A DNA stretch of 64,000 nucleotides from Mytilisepta virgata (Eukaryota; Mollusca; Bivalvia; Mytilida; Mytilidae): contig CM051520.1 in the NCBI GenBank assembly GCA_028015205.1, positions 35,207,528-35,271,527 of the forward strand. The letters are read 5' to 3'. Under the pieces are notes generated by a model. It was not told the origin of the DNA, did no database searches, and worked only from the letters and a program-made list of their open reading frames with translations. A program made the position numbers and the translations under genes. Below, in pieces: positions 24,180-35,084 of the stretch (position 1 is the first letter of the stretch; every line of letters begins with the position of its first letter).

Positions 24180-24260
24180 GTTTACATTAGTACGAACAAC
24201 CTAAGAGAAGTTACAACTCACCATTGACTACTCAGACTCCCATCTAATTTTCTTAATGGT

Positions 24261-24762
24261 TACAACTTTTCTATGCAAGAAAATAATTCATCACCAGCCA
24301 TGTTGCAGAGATTATTTCCTTCTTCAGTTAATAATCTCCAGAAATCTTCGAAAGGTAAGTTACATTTGTATGCATACGGATTCGATGGTGGAAATATGAA
24401 TCAAATTTCGGAATAAGTTGTGAAAATAATATCGTTTTCTTTGTGTTGAATATGAAATGTATATATAAAATTTCATGGGGATTTCAGCCAAAATTGAATT
24501 ATAAATATAAGGCATTCAAGGTTCAAAAAGTAAATTATTGAGTTTCGATAATGTGAACAGATAAGAAGTTCTACTAATTTGAGAGTGGATAGTGTGCGTC
24601 AGTAATAATACGTGTTTGATTATTCTTCTGATCTATTATATTTTTTTTTATTTATATAACCACTTTCCAAGGTTTTAAATTATTAAAATGTGCCCAGAGT
24701 TTTAAAATTAGAAATAAATTTTGATAGAATTTTAAGAAATAAAATCAATTATTTCAGTCTGC
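24261..24762. other. Unassigned AT-rich sequence upstream of LINE A
   Basis: Part of this may be the LINE A 5' UTR. No boundary or promoter could be placed. Confidence 0.35.
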
Positions 24763-24769
24763 TATATTG

Positions 24770-25108
24770 GGGACGAGATCAAAAGTTCAATGTAGGATAA
24801 AAACTTAATTCACATAGTTTTTTTCACTGACCCCCCCCCCCCCACCCCCCTCTTAACTTAATTTGGGAAAGATTATTGACCAATATGGGCATATGCTTTG
24901 AGAGTATACTTTTTGTATCATTGGTCCTGTTTTTCCTCAACAATGTATGTTTGTTCTGTATATTGACTTGGACATCACTTGAATCCGTATTTTTCAATCC
25001 GAAAATCGATGTCGGATAACAAAACTTGCAGCGATTATAACCCCCCCCCCCCCCAAACTATTTGAATTAAGTTTTTTTTATCCTACATTGAACTTTTGAT
25101 CTCGTCCC
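24770..25108. mobile_element. MITE (339 bp) with ~55-bp TIRs and 7-bp target duplication
   Basis: The left end GGGACGAGATCAAAAGTTCA and the following TGTAGGATAAAAACTTAATT are mirrored at the right end with two extra A's. TATATTG flanks it on both sides (24763-24769 and 25109-25115), a clean 7-bp duplication. Just inside each TIR lies a long poly-C run (about 24832-24844 and 25039-25054), both on the plus strand and so not mirrored. No transposase is encoded. Confidence 0.9.
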
Positions 25109-25115
25109 TATATTG

Positions 25116-26056
25116 TGTTTTGAGAATATATTACCCGGTTTATGATCACGTCTATAATGCATATACTTAATATTTTACGAACCGATACCTTATAACTCGT
25201 TGTATGAATTTTAATTAATGGTATTTTTTTTAAAATAAATAAGGAACGAATATGATATCTTTTGACAAAATTTGAGAAACGAATTTTAAAGAATAATATT
25301 ATATTAAAATCCGGCTCCTTTAAAATCTTATAATCTTTATATTTGACGTATACCAATGTACATATGCAAAATATCTGGATAATGAAATGTTTGACCTATC
25401 AAAGTAACTCTATTATATCTATATTTTCCTTTTTTCTAACTGAAATGAAAAAAAAATAACATTACGAGGTGTGCGCTCCTTTACAGAAAGCTACCGTGAA
25501 GAGAAGTAAAATAATTTGTTGTGCGTACTTTGTTTTTCTGTTAAATGTTGTCTATTATTTCTTTCATTGAAGGTGAATGAAATTTGAAGAATAATATTTG
25601 TTAATACATTCGCTTCTTGGATTTCTTATTTAAAATTCATGAAATTTTGTTTTCAAATTTATAACTAATCCACATTAAAATTAGTGAGACCGCTTAGGTG
25701 TGACGTAGGGGGTATTTATTAACATAATTTTATAATTCAGATCGATGAGATGGATCCAGAAATATGTGTATCATTTTTAAAAAATACAGGAAAGAAACAG
25801 GTAAAGTCTTGTCCACACAAACCTAACACCAGCTGGCTGGATTTGAGTGAAATATTGAGAAAGGTTTCAGCTTCAGAATATGACAAAAGAAGGCTTCTTA
25901 TTTTCAAAGACTGATTTTTAGCAATTTTAGCTTCATAAGGATATATGTTATTATTTGATAAATTAATTAATTGATAAATTACTTACACTTGTCGTTGCTT
26001 GTGTCTGTTTAAAATAATTCTCCAACCAAGGATAGTTGTCTGTTGTCAAGGACGTA
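25116..26056. other. AT-rich sequence between the MITE and LINE B
   Basis: No supported gene or repeat was seen. Confidence 0.35.
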
Positions 26057-26195
26057 TAACTAACTATTCTTTATTAACCAAACGTTATACAACGTATAGG
26101 TACAATAAATATACATTTCTAATCATACAATAATCATGACAGACAGAAGTTCAAACTTAAGTATATTTAAATACATTATTTAAATGCCAAGTAAA

Positions 26196-29100
26196 TCAGT
26201 AAAAACAGTCATTTCTTAGTTTTAAAGCACGAAATATATATTTCCCTAAATTACACAAATCTTTTACATTATTACTATTAAATAACTGTAACAGCTTATA
26301 TGTTGAAGGTTTACGCCAATAATATAATTTTATAAGTTCTTTTCGTAAATTTAAGTACAATGGGCATACCAGGATAAAATGCATCTCATCTTCCATTTCT
26401 TCAAAACATAATTTACAAAATCTATAACTTCGTTCAATATTGGCATATCTACCTTCTTCAATTCCGAGGTTATGTGATGACAATCGTAATTTTACAATAC
26501 ATTTTTTATATAAATCAGGAATTGATTTACACAAGTATGGTTGTATACAAACATTGGAAACCAAATATTTATATAAAATACATTTCGCCGAAGCATTCAA
26601 CTTTGAATCAAAATCTTGTTTAGTTATATCTTGAAGTCTTTGCTTAAATAAGAACACATGTTCTGGACATAAAGAACTTTGATTATACCACATATCATTT
26701 AGGCCAAGATTAAAAAGCTCATTACGCAAACAACAAACCCAATTATTTCTATCATTTGGATTTTTTAAACACATATCATAAAGATGTTCATAACATTTTC
26801 GCAAAATACAATTTTCACTATTCATTATTTTAATCCAATATTTGAACATTCGTATTTTTCTAGTTACTATCATGGGGTATCTACCAAGTTCATAATAAAC
26901 CATAACGTTTGGTGTTGACACCTTAACGTTTAAAATGCGTTTACAAAAATCAATATGAACCTTTTCAACATCCGGTGCTTTATGGAAGCCCCATATTTCT
27001 GAACCATAGCACAATACACTACTAATATAAGTATCAAATAATGATAAAAGTGTTACATAATTAAAATAATATGGTTTGACATGTTTAAATAATGCAAAAG
27101 AAGCCTTTCTACCTTGATCTGCCACATGTTTTTGAGTCAATGTGAATTTACCATTATAATTCAAAACAATTCCTAAGTATGTAAAACTACTAACAACATC
27201 TATTTTTGTACCATTGTAATACCACTTCTCATTCTCTTTTATATTTCCACCATTTCGAAAAATTACAATTTTGGTTTTATCAATGTTGACTGACAAGTTC
27301 CATTTATGTGTATAATTATACAATACATTTAACATATCTTGTAAACCTTCTACAGATTCTGAAAAAATCACCATATCATCTGCATACATAAGAAGGAATA
27401 AACTAAGTTCTTTCATTTCAGTTGACTGATAACAATTAGTGATAAAATCAACCTCACAGTCATTTACATACATTGCAAAAAGAATAGGCGATAACACTTC
27501 ACCTTGCATGAGCCCAACTCTGTTTTCAAAAAATTCAGAGTAATAACCATTTACCATAATACAGGACTTAACATTTAAATATAAAGCCTTAATAATTGAT
27601 AAAAGTTTTCCTCGGATACCCAATTTTGATAATTTAAACCATAATTTCAATCGGTCTATAGTATCGAAAGCTTTAGTATAGTCGATAAAACAACAATAAA
27701 GTTTCTTCTTTTCAGATAATGATTTTGAAATAATAGTATGTAACGCAAAAATTGCATCTACTGTACTTAAACCTTGCCTAAAACCAAATTGAGCATCAGT
27801 AATCACATCATTTGCGTTAGCCCATTCTACAAGTCTATTATTGATAATATGTGTAAATAATTTTGACAGACAACTAACTAAACTTATTCCACGATAGTTA
27901 TTAGGATCACATGGATCACCACGTTTGTATACTGGAACCATAACAGCTACAGACCATGATTCTGGGAAATACCCTGAATTTAAAATACCATTAAAAAGTA
28001 TTTTGAAAATTGGTAACAATATATCTTTGTATTCAATAAAATATTCGTTCAATAAACCATCAATACCATAACTTTTAGATCGTTTTAATTTTCTGATTGC
28101 ACAAAGTATTTCTTCATTGGTAAATTCACGGTCAAGTTCATCAAAAACTGGCATATGGTCATCATCCCTATTAACAGTTATGTCCGCAGAGTCAACATTT
28201 CCATTTATTTCTGATGCAACTTTCTTAAAATGTTCAAAAAAGTCCTTTACTGAAACTTTAGGATTAACACGTCTCTTATGAGCAAACCTTCGGTAAAACA
28301 GCTTCGGGTTAGTACGTTTGAGTCCTTCTACCATATTGCCTTCTTCTCTCTTATAGATTCGTTTCAGTTTTCTTTCTACTGATTTGTAATTGTTTTTTGC
28401 AATATTTAAATTTGCATGGCTAACATAGTTTTTATCATGGTTAAATATATTCAGACATCTCATATACTCGAAATAAAGCTGCCGACATTCCTCATTGAAC
28501 CATGGTTTGTCGTCACCACGTTGACAGTTTCTGTTGTTTTTTATACCCATTCCGTCTTTAGACTGAAATTCGAAAAAAGGTGCCATCACTCCATTCAGAA
28601 ATTCACAAAAACTTATAACAGTTCCGTCTAAACCATCCTGGCTATCGAAATTAAAATTTTCACAAAGTCTATTTAAACTCTCGGCACAGTTTAGCAAAGA
28701 CTCCCGACACTCAAGTTTTCGATCTTCATTCCACTTAATAAAAGGTCTCTTTCTCTGATCACATGGTGCTTCTGCTACAATTACAGTATCTGTGGTATTT
28801 ACAGTTTTAACCTTCATTTCTATATGTAAACCAGCATGATCAGAATATTGATTGAAGCTCGTTACAATAAATTTGTCAATTAAACTGAAAAGGTCAAAAG
28901 TTGTGAGGAAATAATCCAATACTGATAATGATTTCGGCCCACAGTATGTAAAATCATTAGAATATCCATCACTATGACGACCGTTCAATATTCGTAGTCC
29001 TGTAGATTTACATAATTTTAGAAGCTTTGACCCGTAATCATTTAACACTGTATCTGGGTTATTCCGTGCGGTCATATTTTCATCAACAGCATAGTCAAAG

Positions 29101-29660
29101 ATATCGGATAACTGATTCTGTAATGTATTATGAATTGAGTCGTTTTCTATAAAATCCGGGATATTAGCCGTTCTACAATTAAGGTCGCCAACGAGACAAA
29201 CTTTTCCTTTCCGTGAATAACAAGTTATATTTTCTTCAAGTATTCGAAAAATTTCACATTCGTACAATGCGTGATATTTTGAGTTTCCTGGAGGTAGGTA
29301 AGCTCCACACATATATAAATCTCCATTAAAACTGAATAACTCCTCATTAAACTTTATCCAGACAAAAGTATCGGCTACAATTTCACAAACTGATATATAA
29401 CGGCTATAAACTTCTTTTATCATTACAAGTAGGCCTCCGCCTTGAGTACTTTTGGATTTACTTCTTGGAATCACCTTACAAACAAAACCATCTGCTGTGT
29501 AATCGAAATCATTACTGATCCAGCACTCAGACAGAAAAATGACATCATAGGTCCGTAAATAGCTTAAAAATGATTCAGAATTAAGTTTGCTTTCCAGTCC
29601 ACCATTTATGTTCCATGCAAGAATTTTTATATTACTCGACACTTTTACTTCTTGTCCTAC
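26196..29660 (-). CDS. LINE B ORF2: endonuclease and reverse transcriptase, no AUG at its start
   Basis: This is the target-nicking and reverse-transcribing protein of LINE B, open for about 1154 codons after the ORF1 UAG. After six codons comes GTG (29642-29640), and the first AUG is 74 codons further on. Numbering from that GTG, the endonuclease shows LAWNINGG at 8-15, the catalytic Glu in LSECW at 39, GDLN at 152-155 and a later SDHAGL. RT motifs are FIDYTKAFD at 652-660, MQGEVLSPILFAMYVND, and YADD at 753-756. A Cys/His motif CKLC...H...C spans 1076-1093. Starting at the internal AUG would remove the Asn and Glu of the active site. Translation therefore has to enter upstream, by UAG readthrough, non-AUG initiation or reinitiation. 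All catalytic motifs look intact. Confidence 0.87.
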   Translation of the reverse strand, partial: VGQEVKVSSNIKILAWNINGGLESKLNSESFLSYLRTYDVIFLSECWISNDFDYTADGFVCKVIPRSKSKSTQGGGLLVMIKEVYSRYISVCEIVADTFVWIKFNEELFSFNGDLYMCGAYLPPGNSKYHALYECEIFRILEENITCYSRKGKVCLVGDLNCRTANIPDFIENDSIHNTLQNQLSDIFDYAVDENMTARNNPDTVLNDYGSKLLKLCKSTGLRILNGRHSDGYSNDFTYCGPKSLSVLDYFLTTFDLFSLIDKFIVTSFNQYSDHAGLHIEMKVKTVNTTDTVIVAEAPCDQRKRPFIKWNEDRKLECRESLLNCAESLNRLCENFNFDSQDGLDGTVISFCEFLNGVMAPFFEFQSKDGMGIKNNRNCQRGDDKPWFNEECRQLYFEYMRCLNIFNHDKNYVSHANLNIAKNNYKSVERKLKRIYKREEGNMVEGLKRTNPKLFYRRFAHKRRVNPKVSVKDFFEHFKKVASEINGNVDSADITVNRDDDHMPVFDELDREFTNEEILCAIRKLKRSKSYGIDGLLNEYFIEYKDILLPIFKILFNGILNSGYFPESWSVAVMVPVYKRGDPCDPNNYRGISLVSCLSKLFTHIINNRLVEWANANDVITDAQFGFRQGLSTVDAIFALHTIISKSLSEKKKLYCCFIDYTKAFDTIDRLKLWFKLSKLGIRGKLLSIIKALYLNVKSCIMVNGYYSEFFENRVGLMQGEVLSPILFAMYVNDCEVDFITNCYQSTEMKELSLFLLMYADDMVIFSESVEGLQDMLNVLYNYTHKWNLSVNIDKTKIVIFRNGGNIKENEKWYYNGTKIDVVSSFTYLGIVLNYNGKFTLTQKHVADQGRKASFALFKHVKPYYFNYVTLLSLFDTYISSVLCYGSEIWGFHKAPDVEKVHIDFCKRILNVKVSTPNVMVYYELGRYPMIVTRKIRMFKYWIKIMNSENCILRKCYEHLYDMCLKNPNDRNNWVCCLRNELFNLGLNDMWYNQSSLCPEHVFLFKQRLQDITKQDFDSKLNASAKCILYKYLVSNVCIQPYLCKSIPDLYKKCIVKLRLSSHNLGIEEGRYANIERSYRFCKLCFEEMEDEMHFILVCPLYLNLRKELIKLYYWRKPSTYKLLQLFNSNNVKDLCNLGKYIFRALKLRNDCFY

Positions 29661-31073
29661 CTAGTCAGTATTACCGCCACCCTCAGCTCCCATTTCAACC
29701 GAATCTGGTATTACAATCAAATTTTTGTGTTTTACTTCGTCAAAAAGCTCTCCTTCGATGTAAAGTTTATCGCGTCTCAGTGATGCTTTAAGTTTTTGTT
29801 TTCGTGCTTCTTTATATATAGGGATCAAACCCCGTCGGATTTTAACTACCTCTGGGGGGAAGTGTTCATTTACACCATAAGCCTTCCCTTTTAATTTCAC
29901 CGGTGCGGCTGCACGAATGTCTTGACGATCCTTCTGATTTTCGAACTGGGCTACAATCGGTCGAATTTTTCCTTCAGATTCTTTACCAAGTCTGTACGTT
30001 TTTAAAATAGATATTTCGCGTTCAATGTTTAATTCGACTTTTATAAAGTTTTTAATGAGACCATTTGTACTTTCGTCCGTATTTTCACCTATACCAGTAA
30101 AAACCAGATTGACACTCAGATTCTGACACTGTAAATCAAATACTGACGACTTTAGACGATCATTTTCTCTCTTGATTGCGCTTATATAGTTCATATCAAT
30201 ATTCTCGGCTTGTTTTTTTGGTTCAATAGATAATTTTGCAATTTCCGTTTTCAGAGCGGTATTTTGAGCCTCGACACTCACAATTCTTTCATGAAGAACT
30301 TTAGTTTGATTTTTTGATGCGGCAACAAAGCTTTTAAACTCCGAATTTAGTCTAGTAGTATCGGACATTACATCATCTATTTTACCGCTTACAAAATCGG
30401 AACTTTTTTCAACATCGTCGAGCCGCTTCTTTACAGACTGCACCTCCGAATTCAAGCATTCAACTTGATTTGATAGTTTCCCTACATTCGTAGACACAGT
30501 ATCAAGTTTAAGTAGTTTTTTGTCAATATCATCTAGTCGCGACAATTTCGTATCGAGTCCGTTTAATCGAGTCAAAACTTCTGTAAGTATTCTATTTACC
30601 TCGCTCGACTGATGTGCAATAGGCTGTTGCTGCATAACGTTATGACTTGGCAACGGAAGCACCGACGACATATGCGGCATAGGGGGCTGAGGAGGCGGTA
30701 CGTACTGAGGTTGGTATATTGGAGTACTTGTACCAGGTTGCTGAATATACCCAACAGTTTTAACTGGCGATCCATAAGGATTTTCACCCATATTGTTCAA
30801 ACTAGATAATGCGTAAGACATGACACTTGTAAAGGTCTCTGGCTTACTGTTTTCACTATTGTTTAAACTAATTGTTGACTGTGATGCACTGCTGTCGGAC
30901 AGTTCGCCCTTCTTTCGCTTTTTTTGTGGTTTTTGTGGTTTTGTAAAAGTTTTATTAGCATCAGTTTTTTTGTCTTTGTCTTTGTTCACTTCGCTGTCTG
31001 TATTTGCACTTGCACTTGCACTTGCACTTGCATTTACAGTCTTGCTTTTTCCAGCATTATTTTTCTTTGTCAT
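29661..31073 (-). CDS. LINE B ORF1: low-complexity, coiled-coil, RNA-binding protein
   Basis: The 470-residue protein probably packages element RNA. In order it has an Ala/Ser dipeptide run near residues 13-22, encoded by a GCAAGT microsatellite. A Lys-rich stretch follows, containing a likely nuclear signal (KPQKPQKKRKKGE). Next is a Pro/Gln-rich linker, then a heptad-rich coiled coil (LDTKLSRLDDIDKKLLKLD) of about 120 residues. After that come an RRM-like block (LSVNLVFTGIGEN) and an L1-type C-terminal domain (TYRLGKES, RPIVAQF, HFPPEV). It ends GGNTD then UAG, and the frame continues directly into ORF2. Domain order matches LINE A ORF1 plus a 200-residue N-terminal extension. The start is the first AUG of the frame. 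Confidence 0.85.
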   Translation of the reverse strand: MTKKNNAGKSKTVNASASASASANTDSEVNKDKDKKTDANKTFTKPQKPQKKRKKGELSDSSASQSTISLNNSENSKPETFTSVMSYALSSLNNMGENPYGSPVKTVGYIQQPGTSTPIYQPQYVPPPQPPMPHMSSVLPLPSHNVMQQQPIAHQSSEVNRILTEVLTRLNGLDTKLSRLDDIDKKLLKLDTVSTNVGKLSNQVECLNSEVQSVKKRLDDVEKSSDFVSGKIDDVMSDTTRLNSEFKSFVAASKNQTKVLHERIVSVEAQNTALKTEIAKLSIEPKKQAENIDMNYISAIKRENDRLKSSVFDLQCQNLSVNLVFTGIGENTDESTNGLIKNFIKVELNIEREISILKTYRLGKESEGKIRPIVAQFENQKDRQDIRAAAPVKLKGKAYGVNEHFPPEVVKIRRGLIPIYKEARKQKLKASLRRDKLYIEGELFDEVKHKNLIVIPDSVEMGAEGGGNTD

Positions 31074-31200
31074 TACGAAAAAGTATTTCAGAAAGCTGGT
31101 ACTAAATGTATATGTTGATTTGTTTATATGTGTATGTATATATTTCTTGAGTAACGCTCATGTGATTGTCTTTGTTTACCTTTCACTGTTGACACATTAA

Positions 31201-32590
31201 ATTGTCTACAAAATCCCAATCCAAATCCAAATTGCATTCCATTAATACGGGGCCTCGAAAGACTACTATTGAAATCCTTGTTAATAGTAATTGCATTTAC
31301 TCAAAGTGCATCCAGGTTAGTGAATGTTGAACTAATATTCAATCAGTCTTAATTAATATCATATCATTATAAATAGGATATATCAGTTCGGTAAACCCCA
31401 TTGACAGATTGTTTGTATAGTTTTTTTTTAATTTCTCCAAAGGCGAAACTGAATTATACTAATTTAAAATTACATAATGTTTACTTCTGACGTTATATTG
31501 TTTTAACTATTTTTAGTAAAGAATATATAGAGTATATGTATCCTTCATAATAAATAATATATTTCACACCCTTTGCCACTTTCTGATTTTTTTTAATGAA
31601 AACATAGATAAAGAAGGAATAAATTTATACCTGTTAAAAAGTAATTTATTTACAAAAAGAAATGTATAATTTAAATTATCAATCGACTTGCATGTAAGAA
31701 CCGGATTTTAGTCATTAAGAATTGTAAAAAGACATTTCCACTATGTCTGCATATACTTTTGAAAAAATCGGAGTTGCATTAAATCGGTTTTTCCTTCACC
31801 ATAGCAACGATCTTCGAATTGAATTGCTTAATTTATACTATATTTGTTTCCATTTCAAAATCCTGTTTAAAATTTAATTTTAACTTCACAAAAAAAACCG
31901 ATCGTACAAAACTATCTTTTTAATTAATGTTCATAAAAAAAACAGCATTATTTCCCATGCATTATTGGTACCACAAATAGTTAAATTTTGGTTGTAGTTA
32001 TTTTGTGGTTTATTCGGCGCCTGTTGCTTCCCTTCCACAATTAAAAACGCTGAAATAAAGTGATAAAAAAATCCAAAATAATTGCAATTTCTTTTAATCT
32101 TTAAAAGTTATTAAGCTTGGTTTATTGAGTTATATACATTTTATTAAAACTAACCTAGTCATTGTCATCTCTGCTATCAAAACAATTAGGACTTTAAAAG
32201 AAAATATTAACAGTTGTCAGTCATGACAGTCTGTAATAAAAATTACACAAACATTTCAGAAAGTCTCCTCTCATTGTATTGAGTTTTATTTTTATCTTTG
32301 ATATTTTTCTAAAAGCGCCAAAATTAAACACATTAATATATTGTAACACGTCGTATTTTAAAAAACCGTTAAATATCCCTACATTCCCTACGCCGGAATA
32401 TCCAAATTTACGACACGTCATTAGTATTAATAATTAATTAACATTTTCATAAAGAATGCTATTAACAAAAGCTATTTAACAAATCAACAAGAAAACTAGC
32501 TTTATTCCATACTCTAAACTGTCATATAAACCCAAAAAGCATGTGGGGAAACGTATTATATATAGTTCGCAAAATATTTATTTTTTTTTT
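31201..32590. other. AT-rich sequence without recognisable features
   Basis: No supported gene was seen. It may include the LINE B 5' flank. Confidence 0.35.
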
Positions 32591-33520
32591 ATACGCCCGT
32601 CAAAATTTTGACGGGACATATTATGATATACAAATGTCCAGCGACAGTCTGTCCGTCTGTCCGTCGTAAACATGTCGCGCCGTAACTCAGTTGGGAACGA
32701 CTCATCCAAATTTCACGAAACTTAACATAGTTGTTTCTTATGATAGTCAAACGATCTGTATACTTTTTGGTGAAAATAAGATTAAAACTTTTTGAGTTAC
32801 GGGACTTTGTAACTAAAACAGAAGTGTGTTTTTTTTCACATGTCGCGCTGTATCTCAAAAACGATTTATGATTATTGCTTAAAACTTTACACACTTCTTA
32901 GTCATATTAACCCAAACATTGCCAAAGATCTGTATACTTTTTGGTGATGATTCAAAATTTTATTTTAGAGTTGTTGAGTTTTTTGTAAAAAAAAGGGGGG
33001 GGGGGGTTTCACATGTCGCGCCGTATCTCAAAAACGATTTATGATTATTGCTTAAAACTTTACACACTTCTTAGTTATATTAATCTTAAGATCTTCATAC
33101 TTTTTGGTGATGATTCAAAATTTTATTTTAGAGTTATTGAGTTTTTTGTAAAAAAAAGGGGGGGGTTCACATGTCGCGCCGTATCTCAAAAACGATTTAT
33201 GATTACTGCTTAAAACTTTATACACTTCTTAGTTATATTAATCTGAAGATCTATATACTTTTTCGTGATGATTCTTTATTTTATTTTTGACTTATTGAAT
33301 TTTTATTGAGCTTTTTGGTAAAAAAGGTAGTCTTTTTTGGTCACATTTCGCGCCGTATCTCTATTGCTTAAAATTTTACACGCTTATGTTTTGCCGGGTT
33401 TCCATACAAATTCCACCAGCAGCCTCACTAAAAAAAGGAGGATTCCAAAAACATTTATTATGTTTTTTTTCACAAGATGACGGGGGTATCATGCGCTCGT
33501 GGCGCAGCTGTTTATTTAAA
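32591..33520 (+). repeat. Modular repeat family 2 with a 20-bp palindromic head
   Basis: It starts with a perfect palindrome, CCCGTCAAAATTTTGACGGG (32596-32615), then GTCTGTCCGTCTGTCCGTCG. Tandem modules of about 160-175 bp follow, beginning CACATGTCGCGCCGTATCTC near 32838, 33011 and 33171, with a degenerate one near 33342. Each carries AACGATTTATGATTATTGCT and CATACTTTTTGGTGATGATT, and two have poly-G runs. The tail is GATGACGGGGGTATCATGCG. I associate this head with a bivalve repeat family, from memory. Confidence 0.85.
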
Positions 33521-33892
33521 TATAGTGTGACTTAACTGTGCTATAAAATACGTACCTGTCCATAATGTAAATTCTTGAAAAATACCCATTCCAGTCTTAA
33601 GTTAATTTAATATTTATTTTTAAAAGAAATATTAACGAGGATTAAAACAGGCGAATATATAGATCATGTAGATATACATCTTATTTTATTAAAAAATAAT
33701 AATCTACGAATTAAGAATCGTATGCGGTCCATAATCCATCTTTTAACCTTATCGAACAGGTACATGTAATAATTGCGGCAACGAACACGTTAAAATTGAA
33801 AATATTTCGATTCTTAAACGAATCTTCATTTCCTTCAACACTCTTGAGAAATCAGAGTAACGCGTAACGCGGATGTATTTTTATTTTAATGC

Positions 33893-34772
33893 AGTAATTA
33901 CCAATACACTAAAATTTACATTTTATCGTTGGCCATATATTATGATGATCAGTAACATCCGGTGTGAATATACCTAAAAAAAAACATAAAAATTGTTATA
34001 TATTTATGGATATAATTTTCGATAAGTGATTATACTCGTGAATACACTAAGATTTGCACCGGATAGTAACTTCACCTTTCGAACAGGTACGTGTAGATAC
34101 ATTTACACAGGTTATAATGCTGGTAGCAGATGCGATCAAATAGATATTTTTTATTCTTCAATGAATATATTTTTCTTTCTACACCTCGCTGAGAAAGTAA
34201 TCTTTATTATACAGAATATCAGATATGACCCGGTTGAATTTATATTTAATTCCAAGGAATTACCAATACACTAAAATTTAAAAAAAATATCTTTGGATAT
34301 ATATTATGACGATCATTATCATCAGATGTGAATAAACCTAAATAAAAACAAATTAATTGTTTTCTATTTTATTATCTATTTATGGATATAGTTTTGAACA
34401 AGTGATTTAAATCATGAATACACATCTTTTGCACCACACAAGACAGGATAAAAACTTCACCTTCCAGGTTAATTAAGTACTATAGCTGCCATACAATTCT
34501 TCTGAGATCGATAAAACATGGCCATTTTGTCACGCTGCGTGCAACCACCACGGGTGGCCAAAGTTATCGGTCGTTTCCTTAATAATATCGGTCGCTCATT
34601 AATATCACGGAACACCATTAACTTTATCGGTGTTGGCTTAACTCTATCGGCGTTGGCTTAAACTCCTCGGCTTATGCGTAATTTCAGAGGTTTTGCTTGA
34701 TAGTTAAGCAAAAACCGCTAATCTTAAGCTTTTCCCGAGGATACTAAGCATTAGCTGTTTCTAGTGTAATTC
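33893..34772 (-). repeat. Modular repeat family 3, right copy (inverted relative to 14846)
   Basis: The reverse complement matches the first ~900 bp of the left copy closely, including the head with CTCGGGAAAAGCTTAAGATT and two modules starting AAGGTGAAGTT about 385 bp apart. The outer ends of both copies stop at the same base (ACTAGAAACAG). The inner ends diverge after TGTATTGGTAATTAC. See the long inverted pair described in the findings. Confidence 0.85.
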
Positions 34773-35084
34773 GTCACCATTCTTGTTCGATTAAATTATG
34801 TAACTATGACATGTATGACAAAGTGCCATTTATTTGATAAGAAAGTTGATTAAGTCTCACAAACTAACATTTTTTTCTTCCTCTCTGATTTTGTTGGTTC
34901 GAGTTCTCAATAACCGTCTGAGATATGGATCTGAGGTTTTCAAAGATGAAAGATCAATGCTTCTAGATGTGCCTAATACTATTCATTTTTGATGGGGGTC
35001 ACTGAGACGTATAATAAGCAGTTCAAAGAGGCTGGGGGTTTACTATAGGACCCTATGGGGAATTTTTTTTCATCGAAAAACTCC
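34773..35084. other. Unassigned sequence
   Basis: No feature was recognised between the inverted copy and the satellite. Confidence 0.35.

Larger units (their letters stand above)
19683..24260 (-). mobile_element. LINE A: near-complete L1/Tx1-like non-LTR retrotransposon
   Basis: On the minus strand it carries ORF1 (24179-23418), then ORF2 (23417-19791), then a ~105-bp 3' UTR with AATAAA. It ends in a (GAATT)n tail at 19704-19683. ORF1 has the coiled-coil plus RNA-binding layout of L1-type ORF1 proteins. ORF2 has endonuclease, reverse transcriptase and a C-terminal Cys/His motif, with no RNase H seen. Both ORFs are unbroken apart from one UAG between them in the same frame, so the copy is recent by this measure. 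The 5' end is not defined; 24260 is an estimate. The clade name is provisional. Confidence 0.85.
26057..31200 (-). mobile_element. LINE B: near-complete L1/Tx1-like non-LTR retrotransposon
   Basis: It has the same layout and orientation as LINE A but clearly diverged proteins, so it is a separate family. ORF1 spans 31073-29661 and ORF2 29660-26196. A 3' UTR with AATAAAG leads to a short (TAGT)-like tail near 26075-26057. Both frames are free of stops except the single in-frame UAG between them. The 5' end is uncertain, and the ~130 bp upstream of ORF1 are AT-rich. It lies 1.9 kb upstream (plus-strand sense) of the start of LINE A, within the same inverted-repeat bracket. Confidence 0.85.
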
